From Sulfuricurvum sp. (GTDB taxonomy: Bacteria; Campylobacterota; Campylobacteria; Campylobacterales; Sulfurimonadaceae), in contig JANTHE010000003.1 of NCBI GenBank assembly GCA_024762585.1, forward strand, positions 1 through 43,225: 43,225 nucleotides of DNA, given 5' to 3'. Of this stretch, positions 19,540 to 28,167 are shown one piece after another (position 1 is the stretch's first letter; every line of letters begins with the position of its first letter). The notes under the pieces were generated by a model that did not search any database, was not told the DNA's origin, and saw only the letters and a program-made list of their open reading frames with translations. A program made the translations under genes and the position numbers.

Positions 19540-21220
19540 TGCCGGCTCCTTTTGCCTGTTTCTGAGTAATCTTGTACAGGTGTGTGCCTGAGCGTTTCTG
19601 CAACAGCTTCATCCACTGTCTGGCTTCATAATCGCTCATGTGCGTTTTCGCTCCCGAATCCGTTTCCGACGGACGGCCCGGAGCCTTTGCCTCACCACGT
19701 GCCTTCTGCTTTGCCGCTTGCGCCGTCGCAGAAACCGCTTGCGCCCCTGTGCGTGCCGGTTTTTTCTGCATGTTCGGCATGGTCGCCGCCTCTCTTTTTC
19801 CGCTGCGTTTGGCGCGCATCAGCCGCATCATTCTTCCCCGGACAATCTCGAGGTTCTCACGCGTCTGCGGGTCGTTTTGCAAATGCAGCGCTCTGCCGTA
19901 TGCCTTGATGGCGGCATTCAGATGCTCCTCGCCGCCGATCATGGCGTGCGCGTTGCCGAGGTTGTGCAGTGCGGCGAACTGCAGCAGACGCTCCTTAGTG
20001 TGAATGCTGCTCCACAGTACGATTGCCGGTTCGTATTTTCCCTGCCGGTAGAGGGCATGGGCACTGTCATAGAGCGCGCGCGGGTCGTTGCCTTTGCGTG
20101 TGGCATAACGGTAAAAAGCGTTGGCCGCTCGGGAATAGTCTCCTTGATGATAATAGTTTTTTGCCTCCTGCAACAGCTCAAAATCAAACGGCTCTGCCCG
20201 AAGCGAAACGCTGCCAAGACCACAGAGCAGCGCCATAATCAGCGCCGGAGGGACGGCCACCGTTTCGCGCTTGCTGATCGAGGAGGTCGCAAGCAGCAGC
20301 AAAAACAGCGCCAGTCCCAGCGGAAGAATATAGAGCTGACCATACTGTTTGACCTCCTTCTCGCCGCGCTGTGTGCGCTGCTGTACCACCCGTATATGCC
20401 CAAGCAGTTCGGAAATATCCGAGGTACCCGTCGACACGGTAAGGTAGAAGCCGCCCGTCGCCTCCGCCAATTCCGGCAGGGCGGGATTGAGCGCCGTCTC
20501 GATCAAAACGCCGTGACGGCGTACCGGCTCCCCCTTCACTATCAGCGGAGCGCCCTGCGGCGTTGCGGTCCCCAAAATGAAAAGACGGATGCGATGCGTT
20601 TTGGCAAATTCGGCTGCCGCTTTCAGGTTTCGGTCATCCCCGCCGTCTGTCATGAGCAGCATGGTTCGCTCCCGCTCCGGGCGCATTACCCTGTCCGCCG
20701 CGGCCAGCAGTGCCATGATGTCGGTACCCTCCTCGGCGTAGGCATCGGGAGCAAACCCTTCGACCATCTTTCGCACGCTCTGACGGTCAGAACTGGGAGG
20801 CGAAAGCACATAGACATCCTTCCCAAAAGCAAGCACCCCTACCCGCTCATGACTCGCGATATCCAGAAAACGCAGCAGCTTCGCCCTGGCGACGGCAAGG
20901 CGTGAAGGGTAGATATCCTTTGCGTGCATCGACGCGGAGATATCGAGCGCGACCATCAGGGTCGGATCGCTCATGCGCACCTTAACGGTACGCTCCTCGA
21001 TCACCGGCTGCGCCATCGCAACGATGAGCAGCATGCTGATCAGCAGGTAGATCGCGTTGCGCTGCCTGAGCGTCAGCCGCCTCTCGTTGACCCGCAACCG
21101 TGTATAGACTTTTGAATCGAACAGCTGCTCGGTCGGCTCTTTCTGCGTCAGGATGAAATAGAACAGTACCAGTACCGGCGGCAGCATAAGATAGAGAAAT
21201 TCGGGGTGCAGAAAGCTCAC
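19523..21220 (-). CDS. VWA-domain membrane protein with C-terminal TPR region (BatB-BatC-like fusion)
   Basis: 565 aa; MVALDISASMHAKDIYPSRL MIDAS, LLMTDGGDDRN, then TPR-like NYYHQGDYSRAANAFYRYATRKGNDPRALYDSAHALYRQGKY. Confidence 0.88.
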   Translation of the reverse strand: MSFLHPEFLYLMLPPVLVLFYFILTQKEPTEQLFDSKVYTRLRVNERRLTLRQRNAIYLLISMLLIVAMAQPVIEERTVKVRMSDPTLMVALDISASMHAKDIYPSRLAVARAKLLRFLDIASHERVGVLAFGKDVYVLSPPSSDRQSVRKMVEGFAPDAYAEEGTDIMALLAAADRVMRPERERTMLLMTDGGDDRNLKAAAEFAKTHRIRLFILGTATPQGAPLIVKGEPVRRHGVLIETALNPALPELAEATGGFYLTVSTGTSDISELLGHIRVVQQRTQRGEKEVKQYGQLYILPLGLALFLLLLATSSISKRETVAVPPALIMALLCGLGSVSLRAEPFDFELLQEAKNYYHQGDYSRAANAFYRYATRKGNDPRALYDSAHALYRQGKYEPAIVLWSSIHTKERLLQFAALHNLGNAHAMIGGEEHLNAAIKAYGRALHLQNDPQTRENLEIVRGRMMRLMRAKRSGKREAATMPNMQKKPARTGAQAVSATAQAAKQKARGEAKAPGRPSETDSGAKTHMSDYEARQWMKLLQKRSGTHLYKITQKQAKGAGSVAPW

Positions 21221-22140
21221 AGCGCCCTCCGATTCCGCCAGTAGACATAGAGCATCAAGAACAAAAAACCGATAAAGAGCGGATAGATATAGTAGTACTC
21301 CCTGACGCGCAGCGCCGGCCTGCGCTGAGGGGTGGGTTCCAGCGCGTCAATCTGCGCGTAGACATTCGCCAGGGCATCGGCATCCCGGGCACGGTATAAC
21401 GCTCCCCCGCTTCGCTTCGCCAGGCTCTCAAGTTCGGATACCTGCTGTTGCAGCGCGTCACCGATGAGCACGGCGTATACTTTGACCCCCTCTTTCTCGG
21501 CCAGTGCGGACGCGACATCCGGACCGACCGGTGCGCCGGGGGTGTTGCGTCCGTCGCTGAGCACGATGAGGATCTTCGAACGCGCATCGCTGTCATGCAG
21601 CAGTGCCACGCCTTTCGCAATCGCTTCGTATAGCGCTGTGTACTTTCCCGCGATGCCGACATAGAGCCGTTGCAGCACCGCCGCAAGCAGATCATGCTCT
21701 GTCGTCAGCGGCGACGCGACAAAAACGTGGGTGCCGAACACTACCAGCCCCAGTGCGTCACTCCCGCGTTTTTCAATAAAGTCCGACAAAATCTGCTGCA
21801 CAGCGTCGAAACGGCTTTGGGTCTTGTCCGCTGTAACGAATCCGCCGTTGCGCATCGATTCGCTGGCGTCGACGACCAGCGCCACGGCGTGCCCGGGAGC
21901 ACTCTGCGGTGCATACACCTTCTCTTTGACCGGGGACATGAGTGCTGCAATCAAAAAGACGATCGCGGCCCATTTCAAAAACCAGAGCCATCGCGAAGGC
22001 TTAAGCGCAACCGAACCGAACCGGCCCAGATGCGGAAAATAGAGTCCGCGCTCGCGCAGCTTGCACAACGCGTCGCAGGCCAGGAAAATGAACACAAACG
22101 AGGCGATCTTTGGAAATTCGAAATAGACGCCGTCAAACAT
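21217..22140 (-). CDS. VWA-domain membrane protein (BatA-like)
   Basis: 307 aa; ALVVDASESMRNGGF, IVLSDGRNTPG, flanking TM segments. Confidence 0.9.
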   Translation of the reverse strand: MFDGVYFEFPKIASFVFIFLACDALCKLRERGLYFPHLGRFGSVALKPSRWLWFLKWAAIVFLIAALMSPVKEKVYAPQSAPGHAVALVVDASESMRNGGFVTADKTQSRFDAVQQILSDFIEKRGSDALGLVVFGTHVFVASPLTTEHDLLAAVLQRLYVGIAGKYTALYEAIAKGVALLHDSDARSKILIVLSDGRNTPGAPVGPDVASALAEKEGVKVYAVLIGDALQQQVSELESLAKRSGGALYRARDADALANVYAQIDALEPTPQRRPALRVREYYYIYPLFIGFLFLMLYVYWRNRRAL

Positions 22141-22531
22141 CGATCATTCCAAGAAAAATCCTGAAATAGGCCCGGGTCTCCTCATCTACCTTCGGAACGT
22201 CTTTTTTGTATTTGTAGGGTTCTAGACGGCGGCAGAGATTCTCGTACGCCTCGTACAGACGGGGAGAATCGTCTTTGAAACAGCGCCCCAGCCGGGTAAT
22301 GGTGTAGGCCGCCGCCTTGGCATCGTCAAAGGCTATGCGTTTCAGCGACTCCAGACAGGCGTGGCGACGGCTGCTTCGACGCGCATTCCTCCAGCGGCGA
22401 ACGAGCAAAAAGAGCACCAACCCCATCAGTACCGCCGCGACCACCGCTGCGGCTGCCAGATAGTACGGCGTGTAGTCCTGAATATCGACCAGCGGTTTGA
22501 TATCGTGCAGCGGAATATCGTCTGAGCGCAT
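22133..22531 (-). CDS. Single-TM protein of the Bat operon (DUF4381-like position)
   Basis: 132 aa; one TM (YYLAAAAVVAAVLMGLVLFLLV) followed by a soluble helical region; overlaps both neighbours. Confidence 0.65.
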   Translation of the reverse strand: MRSDDIPLHDIKPLVDIQDYTPYYLAAAAVVAAVLMGLVLFLLVRRWRNARRSSRRHACLESLKRIAFDDAKAAAYTITRLGRCFKDDSPRLYEAYENLCRRLEPYKYKKDVPKVDEETRAYFRIFLGMIDV

Positions 22532-23361
22532 CAGGCCCCCTGAAACAGCCGGCGCAGCTTCACACCGACATGATCGTCTGTATAGATTTTCGTGAAACGG
22601 ATACCGTCCTTGCGCAAGCGCTCAAAGAGCGCATGGTCATGCGCGCGCACCTTGGCTTCATACTTTCGCACCGCTTTCGTACTGAAATCGCCTTCGAGCA
22701 GCTGCGAGGTTTCCGGGTCGCGCAGGGAAGCGAACCCGAACGGCGGCGGCGACTCTTCGAGGCGGTCACGCACGATGATACAGACCACCTCATGCTTTTT
22801 TGCCAGCAGCCGCCACTGCGGTATCTCGAAGAAATCACCGACGATAACCAGCAGCGAACGGCGGCGGATTCGTTGATAAAGCGTATCGCCCATTCGCTTG
22901 TAATCGGCACGCTTGCCCAGCACGTCAAACGCATCGACCCGTCTTGTCAGTTCGGAGACCGCATGGCGGTTTTTCGTCGGGCGCCCTTCGTCGTAAAGGC
23001 GGTCTGCAAACAGCATGTAGCCCAGCGCATCGTTGTTGTACTGTACCGCGTAGCCGGTAATCGCCGCGATCTCGGCCATGACGTCCTGCTTGAAACGGTG
23101 CTGCCCGAAATGGACACTGCCGTTTAGCATCATTCCCATCACGACACTGAGCTCACGCTCCTCTTTGAATATTTTGATATAGGGCGTGCGCATCTTCGCC
23201 GTAACGTTCCAATCGATACGCCGGATATCGTCGCCGGGCATATACTCGCGCAGTTCGATGAAGTCGTAGCCCTCGCCTTGAAAAATGGAGGGGTTGTTGC
23301 CGATGAGTTCGGAAAAGACCTGCCGTCTGGCCTTGACGAGGATGCGCTGCGCCTGACTCAT
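22531..23361 (-). CDS. DUF58 domain-containing protein
   Basis: 276 aa; FQGEGYDFIELREYMPGDDIRRIDWNVTAKMRTPYIKIFKEER signature. Confidence 0.92.
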   Translation of the reverse strand: MSQAQRILVKARRQVFSELIGNNPSIFQGEGYDFIELREYMPGDDIRRIDWNVTAKMRTPYIKIFKEERELSVVMGMMLNGSVHFGQHRFKQDVMAEIAAITGYAVQYNNDALGYMLFADRLYDEGRPTKNRHAVSELTRRVDAFDVLGKRADYKRMGDTLYQRIRRRSLLVIVGDFFEIPQWRLLAKKHEVVCIIVRDRLEESPPPFGFASLRDPETSQLLEGDFSTKAVRKYEAKVRAHDHALFERLRKDGIRFTKIYTDDHVGVKLRRLFQGA

Positions 23362-23369
23362 ATGCCCTT

Positions 23370-24317
23370 CTAGGGAAGCGGTACCGCTTCGATCACCTTG
23401 TCAATAATCGCATCGCTCGTCACCCCATCCGCTTCGGCTTCGTAACTCAAAACGATACGGTGGCGCATGAGCTCCTTGATGATAAACGCGACGTCGACCG
23501 GACTGACGTAGTCCTTGCCGCGCAGATAAGCCTGCGCGCGTACGGCCTTGAACATATCAATGCTCACCCGCGGGCTGGCCCCGAACTGCAGCTGGGTTTC
23601 CAGTTCGTCCAGTCCGTAGGCTTTGGGGTCGCGCGTGGCGCTGACAAGCTCGATCATATAGCGTTCCACCTCTTCATCGACATGCACCGCCTTCACTTCT
23701 GCTTTCAGCGTTTCCAGATCTTCGTGCACAATCACGGTCTCGATTGTTTCCGAGACACCAGAAGCGATACGGCGGGCGATTTCAAGCTCTTCTTCTTTGG
23801 TGTTGTAGCCGACGTTGAGTTTGAGCATGAAACGGTCCAGCTGCGCTTCGGGCAACTGGTAGACCCCCTCTTGTTCCACCGGGTTCTGCGTCGCCATGAC
23901 GAAAAAGGGCGGCTGCAGCGCGAAGCTCTCCTCGCCGATCGTCACCTGCCGCTCCTGCATCACCTCCAGCAGCGCCGACTGTACCTTGGCCGGAGCGCGG
24001 TTGATCTCGTCGGCGAGCAGTAGGTTGGTAAACACCGGCCCATGTTTGATCTTGAAGGCGTTTTTCTGCGGATCGTAAATCTCGGCGCCGAGAATATCGG
24101 AAGGAAGCAGGTCCGGCGTAAACTGTACACGCTTGAACGTCAGGCCGAGGCTTTGCGAAAGCGCTTTGACCGTCGTCGTCTTTGCCAATCCGGGAATACC
24201 CTCAATCAGAATATGTCCTTCGCAAAGCAGTCCGATCAACAGCCCGTCAATCATCTTCTCCTGCCCGACGACGACTTTGGCGACTTCTGATTTTATGGAT
24301 TCAATTTTTGAGTGCAT
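23370..24317 (-). CDS. MoxR family AAA+ ATPase
   Basis: 315 aa; ILIEGIPGLAKTTTVKALSQ, FTNLLLADEINRAPAKVQSALLEVMQERQVTIG. Confidence 0.95.
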   Translation of the reverse strand: MHSKIESIKSEVAKVVVGQEKMIDGLLIGLLCEGHILIEGIPGLAKTTTVKALSQSLGLTFKRVQFTPDLLPSDILGAEIYDPQKNAFKIKHGPVFTNLLLADEINRAPAKVQSALLEVMQERQVTIGEESFALQPPFFVMATQNPVEQEGVYQLPEAQLDRFMLKLNVGYNTKEEELEIARRIASGVSETIETVIVHEDLETLKAEVKAVHVDEEVERYMIELVSATRDPKAYGLDELETQLQFGASPRVSIDMFKAVRAQAYLRGKDYVSPVDVAFIIKELMRHRIVLSYEAEADGVTSDAIIDKVIEAVPLP

Positions 24318-24427
24318 TTATTGCCTTTACCTGACTGAACTGGAGCAAGAGTACCTCTACCTCTCTTAACAGAAATAGAGGAGAAAAAGAGTACACACTC
24401 TAGATTCAATATATACTGCATTTTTAT

Positions 24428-26167
24428 TTAGTTTTGTCTTGGTTCTGCACCTTCATCGCTACTATTGAATTCCGGGGAAGAGAGGGTCGGTATGTAGTTT
24501 GAAAGCGTTTCAATCTGCTCACTTGTGTAATTACTCACTTGTGTATGCATAAGGTCTCCATACCCGTAACGATCCAACTCCCCGCCTTTGTATGCATTAA
24601 GCGCATCTGACAGGGTCGTTGCATTTAAATCGCTGATTGCCACAGTAAGATTATAGACACTTTGATCCCCCCTAGTTCCATGACATGGTGCACATTTTGT
24701 ATATAGCACACTGCCATTCTCATCTTTGACCGGCTGATCCGGGCTTTCCGGAATCGTAGCGTTGTGCTCAATGAGGCCTGAAACAATCTCTCCGCTGACA
24801 TTAACATCTATTCTATAAAAAGCGGTCGTATTTTCTTCTATCTCTGTACCTACTTCATAAAAATACTGTATTTCACTCAATATGTCAGCAAATTTTTCAC
24901 TCAAATCTGCCCCTTCGGCACGAATGAATATACCACCCGTTTTTCTTGCCAAAGATTCAAGTTCTCTGCCATCAATATCACCACCAACGGCAATTGTATA
25001 AAACGGAATATCGTTTGCAAGAGAGACTTTAATGCTGTCCTCAAAACTTCTATCAGCTTCTCGCACTGTATCATATCCGTCGGTCATGAGTACCGCAATC
25101 TTTTTCCCTTCTCGTCCTGCCAGCGTATTTACCGAAGCATATGCAACATCATAAAGAGCAGTCAAGCCTCCCCATTTATAAGATTCAGCAGTTTTATATG
25201 GGAATTCAGAAGTCAAATTTCCTTCATAAATTTCTGAATCAGGATGATAGAGATCAATAGCGAACTTGGAGAGCTTCTTGTTGAATTCGAATCCGTCTTT
25301 TGCGTAATCAACTTTGACGCTCTGATTATTATCGGTAAAGTTAAAACTATTAATAAAATCATAGTCGATAAAATCAATTTTATCGTCAAAGATATTTATT
25401 GCAAGGCTGGCGCTTCCACTAAGCTCGTCTATAAATTGCTTCGCTGCGGAAAATGCAAAATCGAGTCGATTGCCTACAACAACAAAATCAGTTCCGTTGA
25501 AATCATATACATCAGAATCCATAGAGCCGCTTGCATCCATTGAAAGCAATAGATCAGCCTGAAGATCATTAAACAAATAATCTGTAATCGCCATCTCGTC
25601 TTTATCTTTATATAGTCGAACATTTTCTTTTGAGATACCCAGTACAGCATGGCGTGTTTTGGTATCGATAACAGAATATTTGAAATTACCGCTTTTAGGA
25701 TCAAATGTAACAGAACGCCCCTCACTGTTTACTCTCACCGCAAAAGAGTTATTGATATCAGCCGTTGAAATGACGCCCCATCCTTCTCCGCCATTATTGA
25801 AAAAGGAGACATCAGATATCATTGGATGATATCCGGTTTTCATTAGATGCACCGTTGTTGATTTGTTGGTGTCAGCATTGAGGTAAAATCGTCCGCAACT
25901 GTCTGTTGACTGGGAAATTAAACTGCTTCCATTTTCATCCAACAGTGTTACATTGGCATCAGGCAATGGCATATAACCGCCAGGTATAGGCAACCCGCTG
26001 CATTCACTGGCTGTTTTTTCAACAGATCCCTGGACCGGAACAACTGCAATCCCGTTGATGTTTCCTTTTGCAGGGACTTTCTGTGTTGCATCATCAACAT
26101 CACAGCCGGCAAAACCAACCAATAAAGCCAATGAAACAATTATATCTCTACTTATTTTCATACGCAA
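24428..26167 (-). CDS. Predicted lipoprotein with carboxypeptidase-regulatory-like, VWA and c-type cytochrome regions
   Basis: 579 aa; lipobox LVGFAGC; VWA MIDAS LLSMDASGSMDS, GGLTALYD, AVLMTDGYDT; heme motif YTKCAPCHGTRGDQS near the C-terminus. Confidence 0.85.
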   Translation of the reverse strand: MRMKISRDIIVSLALLVGFAGCDVDDATQKVPAKGNINGIAVVPVQGSVEKTASECSGLPIPGGYMPLPDANVTLLDENGSSLISQSTDSCGRFYLNADTNKSTTVHLMKTGYHPMISDVSFFNNGGEGWGVISTADINNSFAVRVNSEGRSVTFDPKSGNFKYSVIDTKTRHAVLGISKENVRLYKDKDEMAITDYLFNDLQADLLLSMDASGSMDSDVYDFNGTDFVVVGNRLDFAFSAAKQFIDELSGSASLAINIFDDKIDFIDYDFINSFNFTDNNQSVKVDYAKDGFEFNKKLSKFAIDLYHPDSEIYEGNLTSEFPYKTAESYKWGGLTALYDVAYASVNTLAGREGKKIAVLMTDGYDTVREADRSFEDSIKVSLANDIPFYTIAVGGDIDGRELESLARKTGGIFIRAEGADLSEKFADILSEIQYFYEVGTEIEENTTAFYRIDVNVSGEIVSGLIEHNATIPESPDQPVKDENGSVLYTKCAPCHGTRGDQSVYNLTVAISDLNATTLSDALNAYKGGELDRYGYGDLMHTQVSNYTSEQIETLSNYIPTLSSPEFNSSDEGAEPRQN

Positions 26168-26343
26168 CCCTCTTCAACCCATCCATAAAAATTTCAGTCT
26201 TGCATGTATTATAACGATAGATACTTAGTTATTCTTAATTATAGAAGGAAAATCATAAAAAATTCGAAAAGCATGTTATTATTGATGAATATTAGCAGAG
26301 AACACTGTTTTTAAAAATACTTTTGATTCCTAGACTGAAAATA

Positions 26344-26372
26344 TTGACAAATAAAACTGAATTTACTATAAT
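26344..26372 (+). promoter_or_regulatory. Sigma70 promoter with perfect -35 and -10 for tRNA-Lys
   Basis: TTGACA (26344-26349), 17-bp spacer, TATAAT (26367-26372), 48 bp upstream of the tRNA. Confidence 0.85.
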
Positions 26373-26420
26373 TCCCGTCCACAAACAAGCCGTACACTTC
26401 TTTACGTGCTACATTTGTGC

Positions 26421-26496
26421 GTCTCGTTAGCTCAGTTGGTAGAGCATCTGACTTTTAATCAGGTGGCCGCAGGTTCGAATCCTGCACGGGACACCA
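26421..26496 (+). tRNA. tRNA-Lys (TTT)
   Basis: GTCTCGT...ACGGGAC acceptor pairing, D-loop AGCTCAGTTGGTAGAGC, anticodon arm TCTGA-CTTTTAA-TCAGG, GGTTCGAATCC T-arm, encoded CCA. Confidence 0.97.
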
Positions 26497-26599
26497 TTGA
26501 ATGACACGCCAAACGAGCAAAGCCCGTTTAGCTACGTTAACACTGGGTTTTCTTCAGCAGAAAGCTCACGCAACTTTGTTGCTTTATATGCCACATCGT

Positions 26600-26674
26600 G
26601 GCCCCATCATCTAACGGTTAGGATTCAAGGTTTTCATCCTTGCCATAGGGGTTCGAATCCCCTTGGGGTCACCA
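26600..26674 (+). tRNA. tRNA-Glu (TTC)
   Basis: GGCCCCA...TGGGGTC acceptor pairing, anticodon arm CAAGG-TTTTCAT-CCTTG, GGTTCGAATCC, encoded ACCA. Confidence 0.97.
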
Positions 26675-26797
26675 CTTCACCCGCATATTTATATATTCAA
26701 TATTAATCAAATTTGATAAAAAGTACTCATCCACTGATGCACAAGAAAGCAGTCTGTTTAGTAGGAAATGGTCATATCAAAAGAAGAATGCGTAGAC

Positions 26798-26820
26798 AAA
26801 TACCGCATAATGCGGTATTT
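26798..26820 (-). terminator. Hairpin downstream of oadB, possible terminator
   Basis: AAATACCGCA-TAA-TGCGGTATTT, perfect 10-bp stem with 3-nt loop, 11 bp beyond the oadB end. No long U-tract, so Rho-independence is uncertain. Confidence 0.6.
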
Positions 26821-26831
26821 AACAAGGATTT

Positions 26832-28163
26832 TCAGGCGAAGATACTGATCATGACACCAGCGGCAACGGCAGAGCCGATGACGCCTGCAACGTTCGGTCC
26901 CATGGCATGCATCAGCAACATGTTGGAGCGATCGTACTCCATGCCGACTTTATTGGAGACACGTGCCGCCATCGGAACGGCAGAGACGCCCGCAGAACCA
27001 ATGAGTGGATTTATTTTATGCCCAGGGAAAAGGTTCATGAGCTTTGCCATAAGCACACCTGCCGCCGTACCGACAGAGAAGGCGATAAGGCCAAGAGCCA
27101 GAATCGCCAGTGTATCGCCGACAAGAAATTGATCCGCTGCCAACTTGGAACCGACGCCCAGTCCGAGGAAGATCGTTGTGATATTGATCAGCGCATTTTG
27201 AAGTGTATCGGAGAGACGCTCGACAACCCCTGACTCTTTCAAAAAATTGCCAAAGGCAAAGGCGCCTATCAGCGGCGTGGAATCCGGCAGCACCAAAATA
27301 GCCAACACCAGTACCATGACAGGGAAAATGAGTTTTTCCATTCGGCTGACATGGCGTAAGGTCGTCATCTTGATCTTGCGCTCTTTATCATTGGTAAGTG
27401 CCTTCATGATTGGCGGCTGGATAATGGGCACCAGCGCCATATAGGAATAGGAGGCGACAGCGATGGCCCCCAATAGTTCCGGAGCCAGTTTGGTTGCAAT
27501 GTAGATCGAGGTCGGGCCATCCGCCCCGCCAATGATCGAGATCGCCGAAGCCTGCTTGAGGGTAAAATCAACCATATCCGTATACTGTGTCAGTGCTACG
27601 GCACCGACCAAAGTACCGAAAATACCGAACTGCGCAGCACCACCGAGCAGTGCCGTTTTGGGGTTTGAGAGCAGCGGACCGAAATCGGTCATTGCCCCAA
27701 CACCCATAAAGATCACGATCGGGAAGAACTCATTGGCGAGGCCCATCTGGTAGATCACTCCCAAAAATCCGTGTGCACCGGCAATATTTGCAACCGGAAT
27801 GTTTGCCAGCAATCCGCCGAATCCGATCGGCAGCAGTAGTAGCGGTTCGAACCCTTTGGCGATGGCGAGGTAAAAGAGCAGGAAAGCAATCAGGATCATG
27901 ATCACGCGTCCCCACCCTTTATGGAAGTCGTTCATCGGCTTGCCGACCGAGCTGAGCTCGTTCGGATCGGGGTTCAAGATGGCATAAACACCTGTCGATT
28001 TTGCGAAATTGACCAGCATATGGCCGACACTATGCGACTCATAGGCCTTCTCCTGCACTGCCGGTACACTATGGGCGGCCACAGTATGGGCCTCCGAAGC
28101 GGTAGCCGAAACCGCGCCGAACAGCGACAGTGCCAGCAGCAGTTTTATCATCAATGTTTTCAT
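26832..28163 (-). CDS. oadB: Na+-translocating decarboxylase beta subunit
   Basis: Polytopic membrane protein; [40 protein letters not shown]; start [12 protein letters not shown] just after the oadA stop. Confidence 0.92.
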   Translation of the reverse strand: MKTLMIKLLLALSLFGAVSATASEAHTVAAHSVPAVQEKAYESHSVGHMLVNFAKSTGVYAILNPDPNELSSVGKPMNDFHKGWGRVIMILIAFLLFYLAIAKGFEPLLLLPIGFGGLLANIPVANIAGAHGFLGVIYQMGLANEFFPIVIFMGVGAMTDFGPLLSNPKTALLGGAAQFGIFGTLVGAVALTQYTDMVDFTLKQASAISIIGGADGPTSIYIATKLAPELLGAIAVASYSYMALVPIIQPPIMKALTNDKERKIKMTTLRHVSRMEKLIFPVMVLVLAILVLPDSTPLIGAFAFGNFLKESGVVERLSDTLQNALINITTIFLGLGVGSKLAADQFLVGDTLAILALGLIAFSVGTAAGVLMAKLMNLFPGHKINPLIGSAGVSAVPMAARVSNKVGMEYDRSNMLLMHAMGPNVAGVIGSAVAAGVMISIFA

Positions 28164-28167
28164 CCGC

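Noticed and set aside
19640-20905. 421-aa plus-strand ORF over the BatB-like gene
   Set aside because: Antisense shadow of a well-supported VWA/TPR coding sequence; Arg/Gln-rich artefact.
26497-26599. Inter-tRNA hairpin AAACGAGC-AAA-GCCCGTTT as an att site or mobile-element trace
   Set aside because: Only one imperfect copy, no duplication of a tRNA 3' end and no integrase nearby; more likely an RNA processing or termination stem.
26497-26706. 69-aa ORF overlapping tRNA-Glu
   Set aside because: Reads straight through the tRNA gene; not credible as coding.
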